This document shows positions 22,600-34,090 of a stretch of DNA of 64,000 bases, piece by piece. Below the pieces are notes generated by a model, which did not search any database, was not told the DNA's origin, and saw nothing but the letters and a program-made list of their open reading frames with translations. Each line of letters opens with the position of its first letter. Positions within the stretch are counted from its first letter, which is position 1. Source of the DNA: Sthenelais limicola. Lineage: Eukaryota > Annelida > Polychaeta > Phyllodocida > Sigalionidae. A program made the position numbers and the translations under genes. The DNA is taken from contig OW804094.1 of the NCBI GenBank assembly GCA_942159475.1, forward strand, positions 24,040,366-24,104,365. Reading direction: 5' to 3'.

Positions 22600-23170
22600 G
22601 CATTAATGATGCATCGATTCCGGACGAAATTGAGAGGAGCATATCTGTAGATGCTATTACAAGGGATATCATTGCCCTCTCCTATACAGTGATGTTGAAG
22701 AGTGGGCAATAACTGCGGCAGATACTTGTGCATATTGTTCCTACAAAATGTATGTAATGTAGACTTGAATATTATATCTGGAATTATCTCCGGACTTTGT
22801 GATTCTCACGGAAAGAGGACTTGATAAGGCCAATGGTCTATTCAGACTAACTATATCGGTGTTTTATAAATTGCGGATTGATTGTATTGTATTCATGTAT
22901 GTTGTATTATTGTATTTTAGTTGGCAACAAAACTCACAAAAAAACTAGTATTAAATATGGTCTATTTCTTGTCTAGTGGAGGCACATTAAATGAGTCTCT
23001 TGTAAAATCGTGTAAGCATAATATTGCCGTATCTGATCTTTGCTAATGTATTTATGATTAATTGTTATTGTAAATTGTATCTACAGCAGAAATACTTTCG
23101 GACATTGAAAGGTATCACACTTGTGAAATTTGTTTCGAAATAAAATCTGTTTAAAAAAAAAAAAAAAAAA
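22600..23170 (+). mobile_element. Possible retroposon with AATAAA and A18 tail
   Basis: AATAAA at 23139-23144 is followed by CTGTTT and 18 A residues (23153-23170). The upstream AT-rich stretch looks like a 3' untranslated region. No duplication or coding end was found, and the left boundary is a guess. Confidence 0.5.
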
Positions 23171-23870
23171 TGGCGTTTCTCTCTCTATAGCATTCTTTGA
23201 TGTATCAGGTATGACGTAATTGGTGCAGAGGAAGCAGCCTTCGGCTTTTTCACGGAAAATAAAGTTATTTCATTCATATCTCGTCTAGGTCCAAGGCATC
23301 GGATCAGATAAGAATGGCATCTCAGTGATTGGATGCCTACTTCGCTAATTGGTTTCCTGGCCCGGAACTAGGCGTTCTAAAAGGATTATAATGGCATTTT
23401 GCGGTCTTAATGTAATTATAATGGCCCTCGTTTGAAGGGACTCTCTCAACTTTGGGCCTAGACTGTTCTGCATACATTGTGAGCTCTTTTGGTTAATCTA
23501 TTCTTTCCAAAGCCATTGATCATTTGCCCATTGAGGACGGGAGGCTGCATAAATGCAGTCCACGATCTCTCCATTGAGGACGGGAGGCTGCATTTATGCA
23601 GTCTAGGCATTGCTGTCTGATAGTGTTTGATATTGATAAAAGGAGCCATAACTAAACAAAAATGAACAGGTCTTTCTGAAATTTAAAATATCAACAAACA
23701 AACACATTAGAACAACATTAAATATATTTGTATAAGTATGTTGTCATGGGGACAATAATGATGATGTCATAGCTAACATACATAAATGCTGGAAAGTGAA
23801 TTTGGAGCAAAGAAACCCGTCCTGAAGCCCCAAAGGTGTGTAAATTGCCTCCCGTCCGAGGTATTGATAC
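23171..23870. other. Unassigned DNA with a short local duplication
   Basis: ATTGAGGACGGGAGGCTGCA plus TAAATGCAGTC occurs at about 23532 and, with TTTATGCAGTC, at about 23574. It is a 42-bp-spaced direct repeat that contains the palindrome GCATAAATGC in the first copy. Confidence 0.5.
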
Positions 23871-23874
23871 ATTG

Positions 23875-23919
23875 GTCAGCTTGCCTAGAAATGTACAATT
23901 TGCAGCTCTGCACATTAAT
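23875..23919 (+). mobile_element. M1 left-end fragment
   Basis: TTGGTCAGCTTGCCTAG, then AATGTACAATTTGCAGCTCT. Nothing of the rest remains. Confidence 0.6.
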
Positions 23920-24216
23920 CGTACCTTAACCTGCTTTTCTTGTATTTAATGATCTGGTCTCACTTTAAGGACAACATCGGACTGAAATAATGTGGTATCA
24001 GGACACAAATCAAAACATTGTCTAAATTATGCTCAATTCCATGCACTGTTTTTTACTGTTTTTTGCACTGTCCTTTTACTATGAAATATTGTTATTTCTA
24101 TGGAATAAAAGGAAAGCAGTATACAGAGTTGCCAAACAATAAATAGGCTACAATGAATTCATACTCTGTGAGATGTTTTCTAATTGAGTTGATTAATTCC
24201 TTTCGTCTTTAATATT

Positions 24217-24580
24217 TGTGATGTGTTCCAGTAAAATGAGTCACAAGTCGCAAAATAGATATTTTTTTTTACGAGATTTCTTTATTGAAATGCTCTGATT
24301 TTCAGAGGGTTTAACAGTTATAGTCATATAAATCTGTGTGACAAATGTCAGGACATTGTATTAAATATATCCTTGTGTTTTGAAGGCCTTTGTATGGAGT
24401 ATATTTATTTACTTTACTGGTTTACCCAGCCAGAAACATATCAAACTTATAAAAATATCAAACTTAAAATATAGAATAACATGGTGAATATATATGGTGA
24501 TCTCGTCTTACCAAATATGGTGATATCTCAAAATCCAAATTTAGTGAGTTATGACCTATTTTCCTAAAACGAATCACATA
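24217..24580 (+). mobile_element. M2 MITE
   Basis: Starts TGTGATGTGTTCCAGTAAAA and ends CTAAAACGAATCACATA. Slightly shortened to 364 bp by internal deletions. Confidence 0.87.
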
Positions 24581-24619
24581 TTTACTTGATTTTAAACCAG
24601 TGCATTTCTACCACTGATT

Positions 24620-24853
24620 TTACCTGACTTTCAGAAAATGTACAATTCAACTTCGCCAATCTTCTCAAATAACCCAAATTTCAGACGAAAATACAGTTCA
24701 AAATACAGTTCAATCTACCAAACTGATTGCTAGAATCAGTGCAATGCCAAATATACTCAAATGTACCTAGTATTGGCCAATTTGGAGCCTAATTTAGCAA
24801 AATTTACTAAATGTGTACAGCTTCCAATTGTACATTTTCTGAAAATCTGACCC
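24620..24853 (-). mobile_element. M1 MITE
   Basis: The left terminus is degraded (TTACCTGACTTTCAG). The right end GAAAATCTGACCC is intact. Confidence 0.88.
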
Positions 24854-25252
24854 ACCTATTCCACTAGAAATGTTGTCACAGCTACCTGTGGATAGAAATA
24901 GCTTCTTGGAATCTATAATAAAGGAGCGAGAGATGTGACGCATTCCCATTTCTGAGAACTGTTCGGCTGGATAATCATTTCACCGTTTCTTGTCCTGGTC
25001 TTAGGACACAGGGAGAGCAGAGTCTACGGGCCAATAAGAGCACTTGACCTTTTCCTCCGTTGCATAATTAACGAAACAAACCAACTTTGTACAAGACAAA
25101 ACCTTTCGCAAAGTGGCTAAAAAATGGCATAAAAGGGGGCTCCTTTCAGTTTTTAGAGGAGAGTGAAGTGAAGCGGGAGAGGGAGAGAGTGGAAGTGAGA
25201 CTTTTTATTGAACATAAAACCTTATGTAATGCTTTATCTTTTCTTTTCACAG
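24854..25252. other. Unassigned DNA upstream of an exon-like block
   Basis: Contains a purine-rich stretch (GAAGTGAAGCGGGAGAGGGA) at about 25167. It is not part of any repeat family seen elsewhere in the window. Confidence 0.4.
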
Positions 25253-25305
25253 TTTTTGCGGCAATATTTGTTTGTGGAAGTTTCGGACAACAGTTGGGAA
25301 TTCTA
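25253..25305 (+). other. Weak exon candidate
   Basis: A good acceptor (CTTTTCTTTTCACAG) precedes 53 bp that are open in all three frames. One frame reads FAAIFVCGSFGQQLGIL. The block is followed by a donor-like GTAAGAA. No partner exon was found, so chance cannot be excluded. Confidence 0.25.
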
Positions 25306-25396
25306 GTAAGAACATTCTACAAGCATGACAAGAGCTTCACATAGATGCCGTGACTATACTATATTGATCCATCTACTTATATTTACAGGCATAGGT

Positions 25397-25542
25397 GGGT
25401 CAGATTGTATTCTGTATTGTATTCATTCAATAAATCTGTCTGGTTGTGTTGAACTGTATTTTGAGCCTGATTTTCGTCTTAAATTTGGTTTATTTGAGGG
25501 GATTGGTGAAGGTGAATTGTGCATTTTCTAAAAGATTGACCC
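25397..25542 (+). mobile_element. M1 MITE with large internal deletion
   Basis: The two ends (GGGTCAGATTG and AAAAGATTGACCC) are joined across a deletion, leaving 146 bp. Confidence 0.8.
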
Positions 25543-25668
25543 AGGTACATCACCACATCAAAATCTGACCCACATAACCACATCAGTATTCTTACTGTCT
25601 CTAATTGAGGACAGGAAAAGACATCAAAGGCATTCAAAGAGGAAGGTTATCAAAGAGAATAAATATGT

Positions 25669-25903
25669 GGGTAAGATTTTCAGAAAATGTACAATTGGCA
25701 GCTGTACACATTGAGTAAATTCTGCTAAAATTGGCTGCAATTTGGTCAATACTAGGTAAATTCAAGTATATTTGGCATTGCATGTATTATAGCAATCCGT
25801 TTGGTTAGGTAGAACTGTGTTTTGAACTTTATTTTTGTCTGAAATTTGCGTTATTTGAGAAGATTGGCGAAGATGAATTGTACCTTTTCTGAAAATCTGA
25901 CCC
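25669..25903 (+). mobile_element. M1 MITE with ATGT target duplication
   Basis: 235 bp, with ATGT on both flanks. Confidence 0.92.
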
Positions 25904-25949
25904 ATGTTTTGGCCAGCTTGCTTAGCATGGGCATGATCAAGGGCAGTAA

Positions 25950-26090
25950 CTCCAATCTATATAAATATAATTTGATTAATTGTATACGTCCAACTGGCTA
26001 GAGTATTTCTGACATCGAAGACCGGTTGGCAATGGGAAAACAAGGCCAGGTTCATTTAGGGGTCGGGCTTGTCTCACATAAATGTTATTG
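25950..26090 (+). repeat. Dispersed repeat R4, copy 1
   Basis: TTAATTGTATACGTCCA, then GAAGACCGGTTGGCA, then GGGGTCGGGCTTGTCTCACA. The relative at 30362-30498 has the same orientation. Confidence 0.78.
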
Positions 26091-27085
26091 AGCACATTTT
26101 CATAATACATATATCTCATGAGACTCAAGTGAAAAGCATAATTTTGATCAGAGTGGACGAATGAGGTAATACAATTTTTTAAGCCTTTTAACAATGATTT
26201 AAAAGAGAGAGAATACAAGAATACTCTTTATAATAATAATAATTTGACTACCGGTAACATTCAGAGTTGTTCCAGATAGTCAAGCGAATACAAATCTTTC
26301 ATGAAAAATATTGATAAAAAGAGTGATAAAAACAACAAAGTATGAATGAATCAGTTCAATTCTTTTTTGGGAGACTTTTTTTTTTCTTTTTTTTTCGGCA
26401 GTAAGTACAATCCGGCGTCGCCTTGGCGATATTGTTACCACCTGCCTTAAACATCAAGGCTACTTATTGTTATGTTAGTACACTTGTTATTTTCTTACGT
26501 TAGTACATGTCTGTAGTCGAGGGGGCGTGGAAATACGACGGTGATCGTGGGATACACCATATTACATCAATAGTGTGTGACTTTCTCCTAATATATGTAT
26601 TGTTTCAATCGAATTCCTCCTCATGTTGTCTTAGTATGATTTGTGCTTTTAATTCTCGTTTTAATGTAATATCTCAATCTGGCCCGTAAGCTGTTCCAGT
26701 TTGTCGCCAACTGATAGCTCAGCGATTTCAGCGAGACTCATATATATATTAATGAACCTGCACATGTGTTCAACGTGATTAAAGCTGCACTCTCAATTAA
26801 GGAAGGTCAAAAGATGTACATTGTGTTCTTCTTGTCCCATTATTTTCCAACAGATCTAAAATTCCTTTCATCAAACTTTGGAGGTTTGTATTCAGTTGTT
26901 TTTACTACAGGGCTTCTAAATCTTTCCCATTTGTATTTGGAGGACCCGCCAGAATTCTTTTATGCAATGGCTTCATTAAAATTTTATTGTCATTCACCAG
27001 CGGCAGTTTTCTCTCGGTGATTAGACTTCTTGCATTAAAACATACCAGCAATAGAATATTGATGAATCTAGTCCCATAAGTCATA
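26091..27085. other. Unassigned ~1-kb stretch
   Basis: Contains a T-rich run (TTTTTTTTTCTTTTTTTTTTCG) near 26380-26398 and AAAGCTGCACTCTCAATT at 26780, which looks like a transposon end. The 84-codon frame at 26766-27020 has no recognisable domain. Confidence 0.4.
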
Positions 27086-27499
27086 ATATGTGATGTGTTT
27101 CAGGAAAATGAGTCATAAGTCGCAAAATTGATATTTTTCAAAGTGATTTTTTCACAAGATCACATCATTTGAATATTCTGATTTTTGACAAGTTTATTAC
27201 TTAGAGCCATATCAATTAATGTATCAAATTTCAGGACAATCCATGTAATATATCCTTTAGTTTTACAGGTCCTCATATGGACTACATTTAGTTACTTTAG
27301 TGTTTATTGACCCCCATAAATATTGGAATTTTATTTTCAAAAACGAAAATATCAAACTTAAAATCTAGAAATACTTATTAGATTATTAGACTGTTTACTA
27401 TCATTGGAATCGGCTTGATCTCATCTTTTCAAATATAATCTTATCTCAAAATCTATTTTTTGCGATTTATGACTCATTTTCCTAAAACACATCACATAT
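27086..27499 (+). mobile_element. M2 MITE, full length
   Basis: 414 bp. Starts ATATGTGATGTGTTTCAGG and ends CCTAAAACACATCACATAT. Confidence 0.93.
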
Positions 27500-27627
27500 G
27501 AGTGTTATAACGGCTTCATGAGCACAGAACAAATAACCAAGAGACAAGGCTACTACACCAAACTCAAATGGATTATTAGGTATCTGCCAGATATGATACA
27601 AATAATAATCAGGCCATTCATAATACA

Positions 27628-27745
27628 AACCCTCCCAAATAACCCAAATTCAATAGAAAAATGAGACTCAAAACACAACTCAACATAACCAAACACTTCC
27701 TTTGAATCAACTCAATACCGAATATACTCAGATATAGCTAGTATA
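27628..27745 (-). mobile_element. M1b MITE, internal fragment
   Basis: CCCTCCCAAATAACCCAAAT through ACTCAGATATAGCTAG. Both ends are missing. Confidence 0.72.
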
Positions 27746-27996
27746 TCAGGATCACTGTGTTGAAGGTTATAGAACCTGAGAATAGTGATGCAGCTGGCCA
27801 ACAGTGCCTCCTAATGGATCCTGATGGTACTGACTGATCACAGAAAAGTGAAGAATAAAATATTGAGAGGGGAGGCACATCGGTCAATTGCTACACATAC
27901 GTTTATTCATGAGCACCTTGTGGTATGCTTGTATGGGGTAATATAGGCAGTCAGGGTTGTTTGAATATAATGGAAAGCCTCTCCTACATTTATAAT
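27746..27996. other. Unassigned DNA
   Basis: Nothing recognised. Confidence 0.4.
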
Positions 27997-28231
27997 GGGT
28001 CAGATTTTCAGATAATGTACAAATGTCAGCACTACAAATTTGGTAACTTCTGCTAAATTAGACTGGAATATTTTAACTCCTATGCATATCCAAGTATCTT
28101 TGGCATTGTGTTGATTAATAATATCACTTTTTTTGGCTAAACTGCATTTAGAACGTAATTTTTCTTTTAGATTTCGATTATTTTGACAGGATTGGGGATA
28201 AAGAATTGTACATTTTCTGAAAATATTTCCC
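27997..28231 (+). mobile_element. M1b MITE, strongly diverged
   Basis: GGGTCAGATTTTCAGATAAT at the left. The right end is TTTTCTGAAAATATTTCCC. Confidence 0.83.
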
Positions 28232-28639
28232 TTCATAATGTTCTCTTATGTAGTGACTTAATAATCAAGCCAATTAAGCCAATTAATTGCGAACTAAATA
28301 GCGAATTGTCAATATAACTCAGAGGTATAAAATATAGTACTGTATTCTAATCTTGAGTCTAAAGGTAATACAAAAGTTGGTTGAAAACTACTTTATTTAG
28401 TATTCAACATTACTTTGAATTAGATGCTATTTTTAGGGGTTGTGTTAAAGGAATGTAATATTCATTTATTTATGAAGACAGAATCCAACGTGAAGTGTCG
28501 TCAATTGGGTTGACACCATTCCTTAAATTATATTCATGGGAAGGAAAAAGCATTTTCATCTTACTCGTTGAGAGTTAATTCAAAAGACATGTAATGACAT
28601 ATTAGTTTTGTATGGTACACTAGAAGGCGAGCAGTATAT
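28232..28639. other. Unassigned DNA
   Basis: No gene or repeat family recognised. Confidence 0.45.
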
Positions 28640-28843
28640 GGGTCAGATTTTCAGAAAATGTACAATTGACAGAACAACATATTTTGTAATTATTTTGCTA
28701 AATTGGACTGAGAAAATTGCCTGGATTCAAACAGTCTATTTGGTTAGGTTGAACTGTATTTTGTACCTGATTTTTGTCTTAAATTTGGGTTATTTGAGAG
28801 GATTGGTGAAGACAAATTGTACATTTTCTGAGAATCTGACTCA
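28640..28843 (+). mobile_element. M1b MITE, shortened
   Basis: 204 bp. Starts GGTCAGATTTTCAG and ends TGAGAATCTGACTC. It has lost about 30 bp of the middle. Confidence 0.85.
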
Positions 28844-28905
28844 CATCTCACCAAATGCGAAATGTTGCTATATTTAAGCTGACGGTAATTCAAATCACAT
28901 GTAAA

Positions 28906-29133
28906 GGTTAAGATTTTCAGAAAATCTACAATTGGAAGATCAACATATTTTGTAAATTCTGCTAAATTGGAAAATTCATCAACACTAAGTATAGGTGGAC
29001 ATATTTGGTATTGCCTTGATTGAAACAGTCTGTTTGGTTATGTTGAACAGTATTTTACCTGATTTTTGTCTAAATTTGTGTTATTTGAGAGAATTGGTGA
29101 AGGTGTATTGTACATTTTCAGAAAATCGGACCC
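28906..29133 (+). mobile_element. M1b MITE
   Basis: Starts GGTTAAGATTTTCAG and ends CAGAAAATCGGACCC. It shares the ACATATTTTGTAATT-like middle with the copy at 28640, so the two may be close relatives. Confidence 0.85.
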
Positions 29134-29204
29134 TAATACTTTACTGTTCTGTATGGTATGCTAGTATTCAGCAAAGCTGATACTTTTTAAAGTAACCTTC
29201 GACT

Positions 29205-29456
29205 ATTCTTTTTTAACCTTGCTTATTTTATTCTATATCGTATTATATGAAGATTTTATAACTTGCTTATTTTATTCTATATCGTATTATATGAAGATTG
29301 TATAACTTGATATGTAGTCCTTTTAGCAACTTACTAAGCTTCCTATCCTAAAGGTAACGGCATGAAGAAATGGAATCTAGTTCCCTATGTCAGTATTCCA
29401 CTTTGTTGAACTCCAACTTATGTATACCTAAAGGCAAATAAAAGACTTTTTAATTC
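29205..29456 (+). mobile_element. Retroposon tail R5, copy 1
   Basis: A 44-bp unit (GCTTATTTTATTCTATATCG) is tandemly doubled at 29221-29308. The block ends AATAAA (29437-29442) and TTAATTCAATAC. The relative at 29946 suggests a repeated retroposon family. Confidence 0.6.
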
Positions 29457-29945
29457 AATACAATCTATATAAAAGTATGATTTTCTATAAAGTGATAAAA
29501 CCATCTTAGAATATAATTTGAAACTTTGTGTTTAATTAAATGAAAAGTCACTTTCTTCATGAGTAAGCAAGCTTTAAGAGGTTCGTTAACATAATGCTAT
29601 AGTAAATGCTAGTTTAGCTTGATATGTGCTATAACAAGTAATGTAAGTGGTGACGCCCTGGGTGACAGAGAAAGCTAGAGAATGGTCCAGAGAAAGCTTG
29701 AGAATAGTCGCTCAGTAAGTTAACATGTTGAAGATTAATATTGGTTGGGGTATAAAACCTCCTGTGAATGTGAATAGAGGAGGACTCTTGCCTTGCTCTA
29801 CTATTGTACCAACACTGTGGCTGAATACAACTAATACAACTACATTGAAAGCAAGAAAATGTCTTTATTCTTCATTTATTCCTTACCAAGTGATTGCTGA
29901 AAATGACTATTAGAATGGAGAAACCTATTCTAAAAAAGCCAGATT
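29457..29945. other. Unassigned DNA between two R5 copies
   Basis: The 62-codon frame at 29725-29913 has no recognisable domain. Confidence 0.4.
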
Positions 29946-30123
29946 TTAACCTTGCTTATATTATTCTATAATTATCGTATGATATAAAGATTGTATACCT
30001 TGATGTGTAGTCCTTTTAGCAACTTATTAATCTTCCTATCGTAATACTAAGGTAACCGCAGGAAGAAATGGAATCTAATTCCCCATGTCAGTATTCCCAT
30101 TTGTCAAACTCCAACTCCAACTT
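29946..30123 (+). repeat. Retroposon tail R5, copy 2
   Basis: ACCTTGCTTATATTATTCTA through CAAACTCCAACTCCAACTT follows copy 1. It is then cut by the M1 that begins at 30124. Confidence 0.65.
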
Positions 30124-30358
30124 GGGTCAGATTTTCAGAAAATGTACAATTGGCAGCTGTACATATTTAGTAAATTCTGCTAAATCAGGCTGCAATTTGG
30201 TCAATACTAGGTAAAATTCCAGTATATTCGGCATTGCATTGATTCTAGCAATCTGTTAGTTAGGATGAACTGTATTTTGAACTTTATTTTCGTCCGAAAT
30301 GTGGGTTATTTGAGAGGATTGGTGAAGGTGAATTGTACATTTTCTGAAAATCTGACCC
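30124..30358 (+). mobile_element. M1 MITE, near-consensus reference copy
   Basis: 235 bp with both 28-bp ends matching each other. It sits inside R5 copy 2 and is therefore younger than that retroposon. Confidence 0.94.
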
Positions 30359-30361
30359 TCC

Positions 30362-30498
30362 AAACTATATAAATAGAATTAATCAATTGTATACGTCCAT
30401 CTGCCGCAACGGCTGGAGTATTTCTGCCAACGAAGACTTCCGGTTGGCAAAGGGTAAGCAAGGCCAAGTTTATTCAGGGGTCGGGCTTGTCTCACATA
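30362..30498 (+). repeat. Dispersed repeat R4, copy 2
   Basis: Same landmarks as 25950-26090. It carries an insertion of about 8 bp (GCCGCAAC) after GTCCATCT. Confidence 0.78.
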
Positions 30499-30548
30499 TT
30501 TTATTTTTCAATACATTTTAAAAGTAAGATTTTCTGTAAAGCCAGATG

Positions 30549-30964
30549 ATATGTGATCCGTTTTAGGAAAATGAGTCATAAGTCGCAAAAAATGTATTTT
30601 GAGATATCACCATATTTGAAAAGAGGAGATCAAGCTGATTACAATGATAGTAAACAGTAGGACACCCAATAAGGATTTCTATATTTTAAGTTTGATATTT
30701 TTATTTTTGAAAAAAAAGGGTTTGCAATGTTTCTGGATGGTTAAATACCAGTAAAGTAACTAAATATACTCCATACAAAAGTCTTTAAAACGCAGGGATA
30801 TATCTAATACAAGGTCCCGAAATTTGTTACATGGATTTATGTAATAATAAGTGCTGAACCAGCTAAAGATCAGAACATTTCAATAAAGAGATCTTGTGAA
30901 AAAACACCTTGAAAAATATCAATTTTGCGACTTATGACTAATTTTCCTAAAACGGATCACATAT
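30549..30964 (-). mobile_element. M2 MITE, full length
   Basis: Starts ATATGTGATCCGTTTTAGG and ends CTAAAACGGATCACATAT. Both inverted ends are nearly perfect. Confidence 0.94.
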
Positions 30965-31340
30965 CTTACCAGTAGTGGTAGTGTTGGGTTGCACTCAACC
31001 GCCATGAGAAGGCCAATGACCTTCTAAAAAACCTTCTTCTTCCTGCTTTCAGTGAGAGGTCTGGCTTTTTTTGATTAAAGGCTTCACGATGCCAATTATT
31101 TCCTCTGGTATTTGATCAACAACATGAAAAAGAGAACATTCGCAGGCAGCGACTATCCTTTACCATCAGGCCTCGTTCGACGGGAGTAAATCTAAGGGTT
31201 AAAGATTTTATTTTGGATCAAATACTTTTCTTCTCTCTCTTTGTAAAGTTTGACATTTGGACAAATTTATCCTAAAAAATTGTCCTCATTGTAGGAAGGT
31301 GCTCTTCTTCAGGTTATGTAACGTCCCTAGCCATATGAAT
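30965..31340. other. Unassigned DNA
   Basis: Nothing recognised. Confidence 0.45.
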
Positions 31341-31574
31341 AGGTCAGATTTCCAGAAAATGTACAATTCACCTTCACCATTCCTCTCAAATAACCCAATT
31401 TTCCGACGAAAATAAAGTTCAAAATTCAGTTCAACATAACCAAACCGATTGCTTGAAGCAAGGGAATACAAAATATATTCAGATTTACCTAGTATTGAGC
31501 ATTTGTCAGTCTAATTTAGTAGAATTTACTAAATGTGTAGATCTGCCTATTGTACACTTTCTGAAAACCTGACC
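31341..31574 (-). mobile_element. M1 MITE, full length
   Basis: Ends are AGGTCAGATTTCCAG and CTGAAAACCTGACCC. Confidence 0.9.
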
Positions 31575-31595
31575 CAAATACATATTCGAGATGGT

Positions 31596-31848
31596 TTAAT
31601 ACAAATACATCCATGCATTTATAAGCTCATCCTATAGAGTATATTCAGCTACTTTACACACAGAGATATTGCAAACTCTTTTTTCAAAAATAAAAATATC
31701 AAACGTAAAATATAGAAATATTTATTAAAGGTCCTAATGTTAACTATCATTAGAATCGGCTTGATCTCATCATTTCAAATATGATGATATCTCAAAATCC
31801 CTTTGCGACTTTTGACACGTTTTGCTGTAATACATCATTTACTGTAGC
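31596..31848 (+). mobile_element. M2 MITE, left third missing
   Basis: Begins in the body (AATACATCCATGCATTTATA) and ends with a decayed terminus (TTGCTGTAATACATCATTT). Confidence 0.78.
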
Positions 31849-31948
31849 GACGCACAGACAGTCGATGTAGTTCATGTGTAAAGGCTTCATCCTAATCCTA
31901 CTCTCTCCATAATCACTTAAAGGTCACCACAGGGAGAAATACTTTCGG

Positions 31949-32213
31949 GATAAGACAGTGTGTTAAGTACATTCCTGCATTTATAAGGTCATCCTATGAG
32001 GTAGATTTAGCTACTTTACTAGTAAATCTCCATCCAGAGATGTGGCAAACTCTGTTCTTATTAACACAAATATGAAACTTAAAATAATCATAGACGTACT
32101 TTTGTAGTGCTTTAATGTTTACTTTCATTAGCATCGGCTTGATCTCCTTTTTTCGAATAGAATGATATCTCAAAATCCATTTTTTGCGGTTTGTGACTCA
32201 TTTCCACTGTCAC
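31949..32213 (+). mobile_element. M2 MITE, left third missing
   Basis: Truncated at a similar place to the preceding copy (ACATTCCTGCATTTATAAGG). Ends GCGGTTTGTGACTCATTTCC. Confidence 0.75.
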
Positions 32214-32429
32214 ATAAGACTTCTTAGCAGTTAGTCTTTCCTTATGACCAACACATACAAACCATGCATAACACTGACTATTCTCCCGCTTCTAACGTTA
32301 AAGGGATTCAAGGGTGTTCAATGAACAGAAAGGTATCCACATAGATGTTTTATAAATCTTTTAGGAATTGTTCCTTACCAATAGAAGAACTGATGGAAAA
32401 TATATAAAAAAAATTGTGGTCACTTGAAA

Positions 32430-32608
32430 AAAAGCACTTGTTTACTATTGGAGTCTACATTCTGTCATGCTTGATCGATCTGCCATCAGCGGCCTTCCAT
32501 GCGATGTGATGTTGAGACAAATGTGAAAAAGCTGCTTGGTCTGGGATTCGACCCCAGAATGTTCTGATATGGAGTCTTAGAGACTAACCACTTGACCATA
32601 GAGGACTG
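32430..32608 (-). mobile_element. Possible tRNA-derived SINE
   Basis: On the minus strand a tRNA-like head (see 32532-32607) continues into about 100 bp of unrelated sequence. That is the architecture of a tRNA-derived SINE. No A-rich tail or duplication was located. Confidence 0.4.
32532..32607 (-). tRNA. tRNA-like sequence, probably pseudogene or SINE head
   Basis: The minus strand has an A box (TGGTCAAGTGGTTAG) and a B box (GGGTCGAATCCC). The T-arm closes (CTGGG / CCCAG). The 5' end TCCTCTA does not pair with the 3' segment CCAAGCA, so the acceptor stem fails. It is therefore not a functional tRNA gene. Confidence 0.55.
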
Positions 32609-33353
32609 CAGAGATGATGGATATAAACACTGGGCATACCTGGACTTCACCTTATAGAATACCTGTATTAGTAGACCTGTTACATAATATTAATTTAGCT
32701 GAATCGGCGGATAGTAGTGAATATTTCACGCCTGTTATGGACGTCCATACATGGATATATGTAGGTCTCCCAACCAATGCCCATATTCTGAGATTCACAG
32801 TGTAACATATATACTCTTTGAGTAATTCATATCGACTTTAATTTCCCGGTAAATAGTAAGTAAATATTTGATCACGTGATTAATTGACATGCACTTGGTT
32901 TCAAAGAACAATTTGTTCTAAAATATTGATTTACTTGATAACCTGTGTTTGATATCTGAGGATCTAATCACTTATTTTGTATACCTCTCAGTACATATCG
33001 TGTTTCACTGAATAAAATATTTGTGAAATTACACACTACTCACTTGAGTTCTACTTCCTTCATCAAGAATACCTCTAAAAGAGTTTTTTTACCAGCAGAC
33101 CAAGGGCTTTTCCCAGTTAATCATGTCTTATATTTGCTATAAAGGCTCCTAATATGAACACTTAGAGGTTGCCCGGTAGTGTAAGGGCAGCCTAAAGGTG
33201 ACGGTGATGCGAGGCACGTGTCTCACGGTGCCTCCATTATTGAGCAGTTTTACGGTGTCAACCTGCATCAAATCATGTTCACAGTCCACTTATGTGCTCT
33301 GCAGCAGAGAGGGCGACTTGGAGGGGGAGAGGGGTAAAGAAATTTAAAAGAGG
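32609..33353. other. Unassigned DNA
   Basis: Around 33172, GTTGCCCGGTAGTGTAAGGG contains an A-box-like motif but no B box follows. No gene is supported. Confidence 0.4.
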
Positions 33354-33542
33354 GGTGAGTGAGTGAGTGAGTGAGCTTTAAGCCCTTATCAACACATTTA
33401 ATATGGTTATATCAAGGGCATGAGAGCTGAGACGGAGGCAGTTTATAATCATACCCAGGAAATAGAGATTGAGTAGAAGGAGGAGAGAGACAGAGACAGA
33501 GAAAGAAAATAGAAAGGCACTTTATGGTCATACCCAGGACCA
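33354..33542 (+). repeat. Element S
   Basis: Head (GTGAGTGAGTGAGTGAGCTT, then ATCAAGGGCATGAGAGCTGA) plus one unit (GAAATAGAGATTGAGTAGAA), ending CATACCCAGGACC. Confidence 0.8.
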
Positions 33543-33589
33543 CTCAAAGAGGGGTGCTAGTCAAAATAATGCTAGTCAAAGTAACAAGT

Positions 33590-33763
33590 CCTGGGTTAAA
33601 ACTCTCTAAGGTTCTCTCTAGTTCTCCTATTAAATGTGATAACTCTCTGGTAATGATGGTAATACTTGTACAACTAGTTGTTTTTCTATATGCATATTTC
33701 TGTTCGATAACTTGAAACGTACCACTTGTGTGGAATTGTCTATTGAAATAAAATGTAAAAAAA
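33590..33763 (+). mobile_element. Retroposon-like 3' end
   Basis: Ends TTGAAATAAAATGTAAAAAAAA. The upstream sequence has no coding remnant. Low-confidence boundaries. Confidence 0.4.
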
Positions 33764-33771
33764 ACCCCTAT

Positions 33772-33995
33772 ATATGTGATGTGTTACAGGAAAATGAGTC
33801 ATAATTCGCAAAAAGTGGATTTTGAGATATCATCATATTTGAAACGATGAGATCAAGCCGATTCTAATGATAGTAACCGTTGGGCCATCCAATAAGTACT
33901 TCTGTATTTGCAACATTTCGTGATGGTTAATCACTATAGTAAAGTAATTAAATAAACTCCTTAGGATAATCTCAGATATGCATAGGTACATATAT
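33772..33995 (-). mobile_element. M2 MITE, right half missing
   Basis: Starts ATGTGATGTGTTACAGGAAA and is recognisable to GTAAAGTAATTAAATAAACT. Confidence 0.8.
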
Positions 33996-34090
33996 GAGTA
34001 ATTCTCCCAAACGGGTAGAACTTGATTTCAGAAGGGCATTTTTTTTTAGAAAAAATAGAATTTGTAGAATCTTTAGAATCTTTGGTGTAC

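Noticed and set aside
33165..33260. A-box-like TAGTGTAAGGG
   Set aside because: No B box within 60 nt and no tRNA fold.
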